Assembly (NCBI RefSeq): GCF_004341945.1 | Contig: NZ_SMBP01000024.1 | Coordinates: 1 to 50,611, forward strand | Reading direction: 5' to 3' | Origin: Longicatena caecimuris | GTDB taxonomy: Bacteria > Bacillota_I > Bacilli_A > Erysipelotrichales > Erysipelotrichaceae | Length of the DNA: 50,611 nt | Shown here: piece after piece, positions 49,971-50,611 of the stretch | How the letters are laid out: each line of letters starts with the position of its first letter | Position numbering within the stretch: the first letter of the stretch is position 1 | Program-made: the position numbers and the translations under genes | The notes under the pieces: model-generated | The model's database searches: none | Told to the model about the DNA's origin: nothing | The model's input: the letters and a program-made list of their open reading frames with translations, nothing else

Positions 49971-50152
49971 ATCTTTTCACCTCATTACAACAGTATCTAT
50001 TATAACGAATTTATGTGGGAAATGGTAGAAATAAACATAAGAAATTATCATATTTCCCAAATACTTTTTCAATATGTAACATCTGTTTATTGATTGGAAA
50101 CAATTGCCTCAATGCCATTCAATTATGAAAGGCTAGGCTTCCCTATGAAAGA

Positions 50153-50176
50153 AAAAAAGAGGTTACCCTCTTTTTT
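50153..50176 (-). terminator. Terminator after rpmE
   Basis: A 9-bp stem AAAAAAGAG/CTCTTTTTT with a 6-nt loop and seven T on the minus strand, 10 nt beyond the rpmE stop. Confidence 0.85.
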
Positions 50177-50186
50177 ATGTGTGTTC

Positions 50187-50390
50187 TTATTTAAGTCCGT
50201 ATTTCTTATTAAACTTCTCGATACGTCCCTGGGCAGCAGCAAATCTCTGACGACCAGTGAAGAATGGATGACAGTTTGAGCAAGTATCAACACGTAATTC
50301 TTTCGCTGTTGAACCTGTTTCAAATTCAGCTCCACAAGAAGTACATTTCACCATGATACGGTGGTATTCTGGGTGAATTCCTTTTTTCAT
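50187..50390 (-). CDS. rpmE: Large ribosomal subunit protein bL31, zinc-binding type
   Basis: 67-aa L31 with Cys16, Cys19, Cys37 and Cys40, the zinc-binding (A-type) form, [20 protein letters not shown] start and [20 protein letters not shown] end. GAAGGAGAG precedes the ATG. Zinc-type L31 is typically exchanged for a zinc-free paralogue under zinc starvation; none is in the window. Its own promoter and terminator make it monocistronic. Confidence 0.97.
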   Translation of the reverse strand: MKKGIHPEYHRIMVKCTSCGAEFETGSTAKELRVDTCSNCHPFFTGRQRFAAAQGRIEKFNKKYGLK

Positions 50391-50446
50391 AATTTTACTC
50401 TCCTTCCGCCTTAGACCTCAGGTGGGTCCAAAGTAAGTGCTATACC

Positions 50447-50475
50447 ATTATAGCAACACTTTTTTCAAATCGCAA
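50447..50475 (-). promoter_or_regulatory. Promoter of rpmE
   Basis: TTGCGA (50470-50475), 17-nt spacer, TATAAT (50447-50452). The short leader can form a GACC/GGTC hairpin near 50413-50429. Confidence 0.75.
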
Positions 50476-50577
50476 GTGTTTCTCGCGAAAAAGATGGTAA
50501 AATACATTAAATTTTTCCCGTCTTTAGAAGTTAGCACCATGTTTCTTTAGGAGCAAAAAAACAAATGTTAATCAGAG

Positions 50578-50598
50578 CCCGTATTTATGCGGGTTTTT
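50578..50598 (+). terminator. Terminator-like hairpin at the right edge
   Basis: CCCG/CGGG stem with an 8-nt loop followed by five T on the plus strand. No plus-strand gene precedes it in the window; it may belong to a transcript from outside or be inactive. The rest of 50476-50611 holds nothing recognisable. Confidence 0.4.
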
Positions 50599-50611
50599 AT
50601 GTGCGAAAATA

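Overview
The window reads as a low-to-moderate GC Firmicute, most likely an Erysipelotrichia-type gut bacterium. The reasons are the form of RpoB and RpoC, Firmicute gene order (rplK-rplA-rplJ-rplL-methyltransferase-rpoB-rpoC; prfA-prmC), strong AGGAGG ribosome binding sites and TTGACA/TATAAT promoters. RpoB carries Asn where most bacteria have His526 (E. coli numbering), a trait known from Mollicutes. The genus cannot be fixed from the sequence alone.

Layout. 1-126: promoter and leader of what looks like an rRNA operon running off the left edge. 259-11845: leftward transcription/translation block (rpoC, rpoB, rsmC-like methyltransferase, rplL, rplJ with an L10-type leader and attenuator, rplA, rplK). 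11947-20187: leftward metabolic genes: glgB, phosphoglucomutase, HPr, a DUF523 protein, and a four-gene unit DUF969-DUF979-pcp-gamma-glutamylcyclotransferase that points to 5-oxoproline/pyroglutamyl-peptide handling. A rightward 31-residue membrane peptide gene sits between glgB and pgcA. 20215-27744: yaaA, a truncated BIG2 surface-protein remnant, an unknown protein, an AI-2E-type permease, uvrB, a ctpA-type protease and a cytidylate-kinase-like protein. 27936-34760: rightward phosphonate pathway (phnW, aepY, aepX), then a two-component system with a PepSY lipoprotein. 35030-37051: an accessory pocket (AraC/GyrI regulator, C45 acyltransferase-like enzyme, decayed Cys-rich KTR fragment). 37396-42473: leftward LURP-one protein, mnmG, a zinc-ribbon membrane protein, prmC and prfA. 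42793-47284: rightward beta-glucoside operon (licT, bglP, bglA) with a consensus promoter overlapped by a cre-like site, a RAT antiterminator site and its terminator. 47322-49265: five tandem units of about 395 bp. 49321-50475: tdk and rpmE, leftward.

The tandem array is the most unusual element. Each unit has on the plus strand a strong promoter driving a short RNA of about 57 nt (UUCG hairpin plus intrinsic terminator). On the minus strand each has a convergent transcript of about 250 nt carrying a 23-residue hydrophobic peptide. Five of the six variable positions inside the peptide gene are silent in the peptide frame, while all six change, truncate or extend the overlapping frame that has the better ribosome binding site. 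The arrangement (convergent, overlapping at a shared terminator hairpin, small membrane peptide, multicopy) is that of a type I toxin-antitoxin system. I do not recognise the peptide as a named family. The terminator loop is inverted between copies, which could make each antitoxin specific for its own toxin.

How the parts work together: glgB/pgcA/HPr/bglPA are carbohydrate functions, and bgl induction is tied to PTS state through LicT PRD domains and a CcpA-type site. AepX/AepY/PhnW would convert phosphoenolpyruvate to 2-aminoethylphosphonate, but no dedicated transferase lies in the window. The normally contiguous rpmE-tdk-prfA-prmC cluster is split here by the bgl operon and the tandem array.
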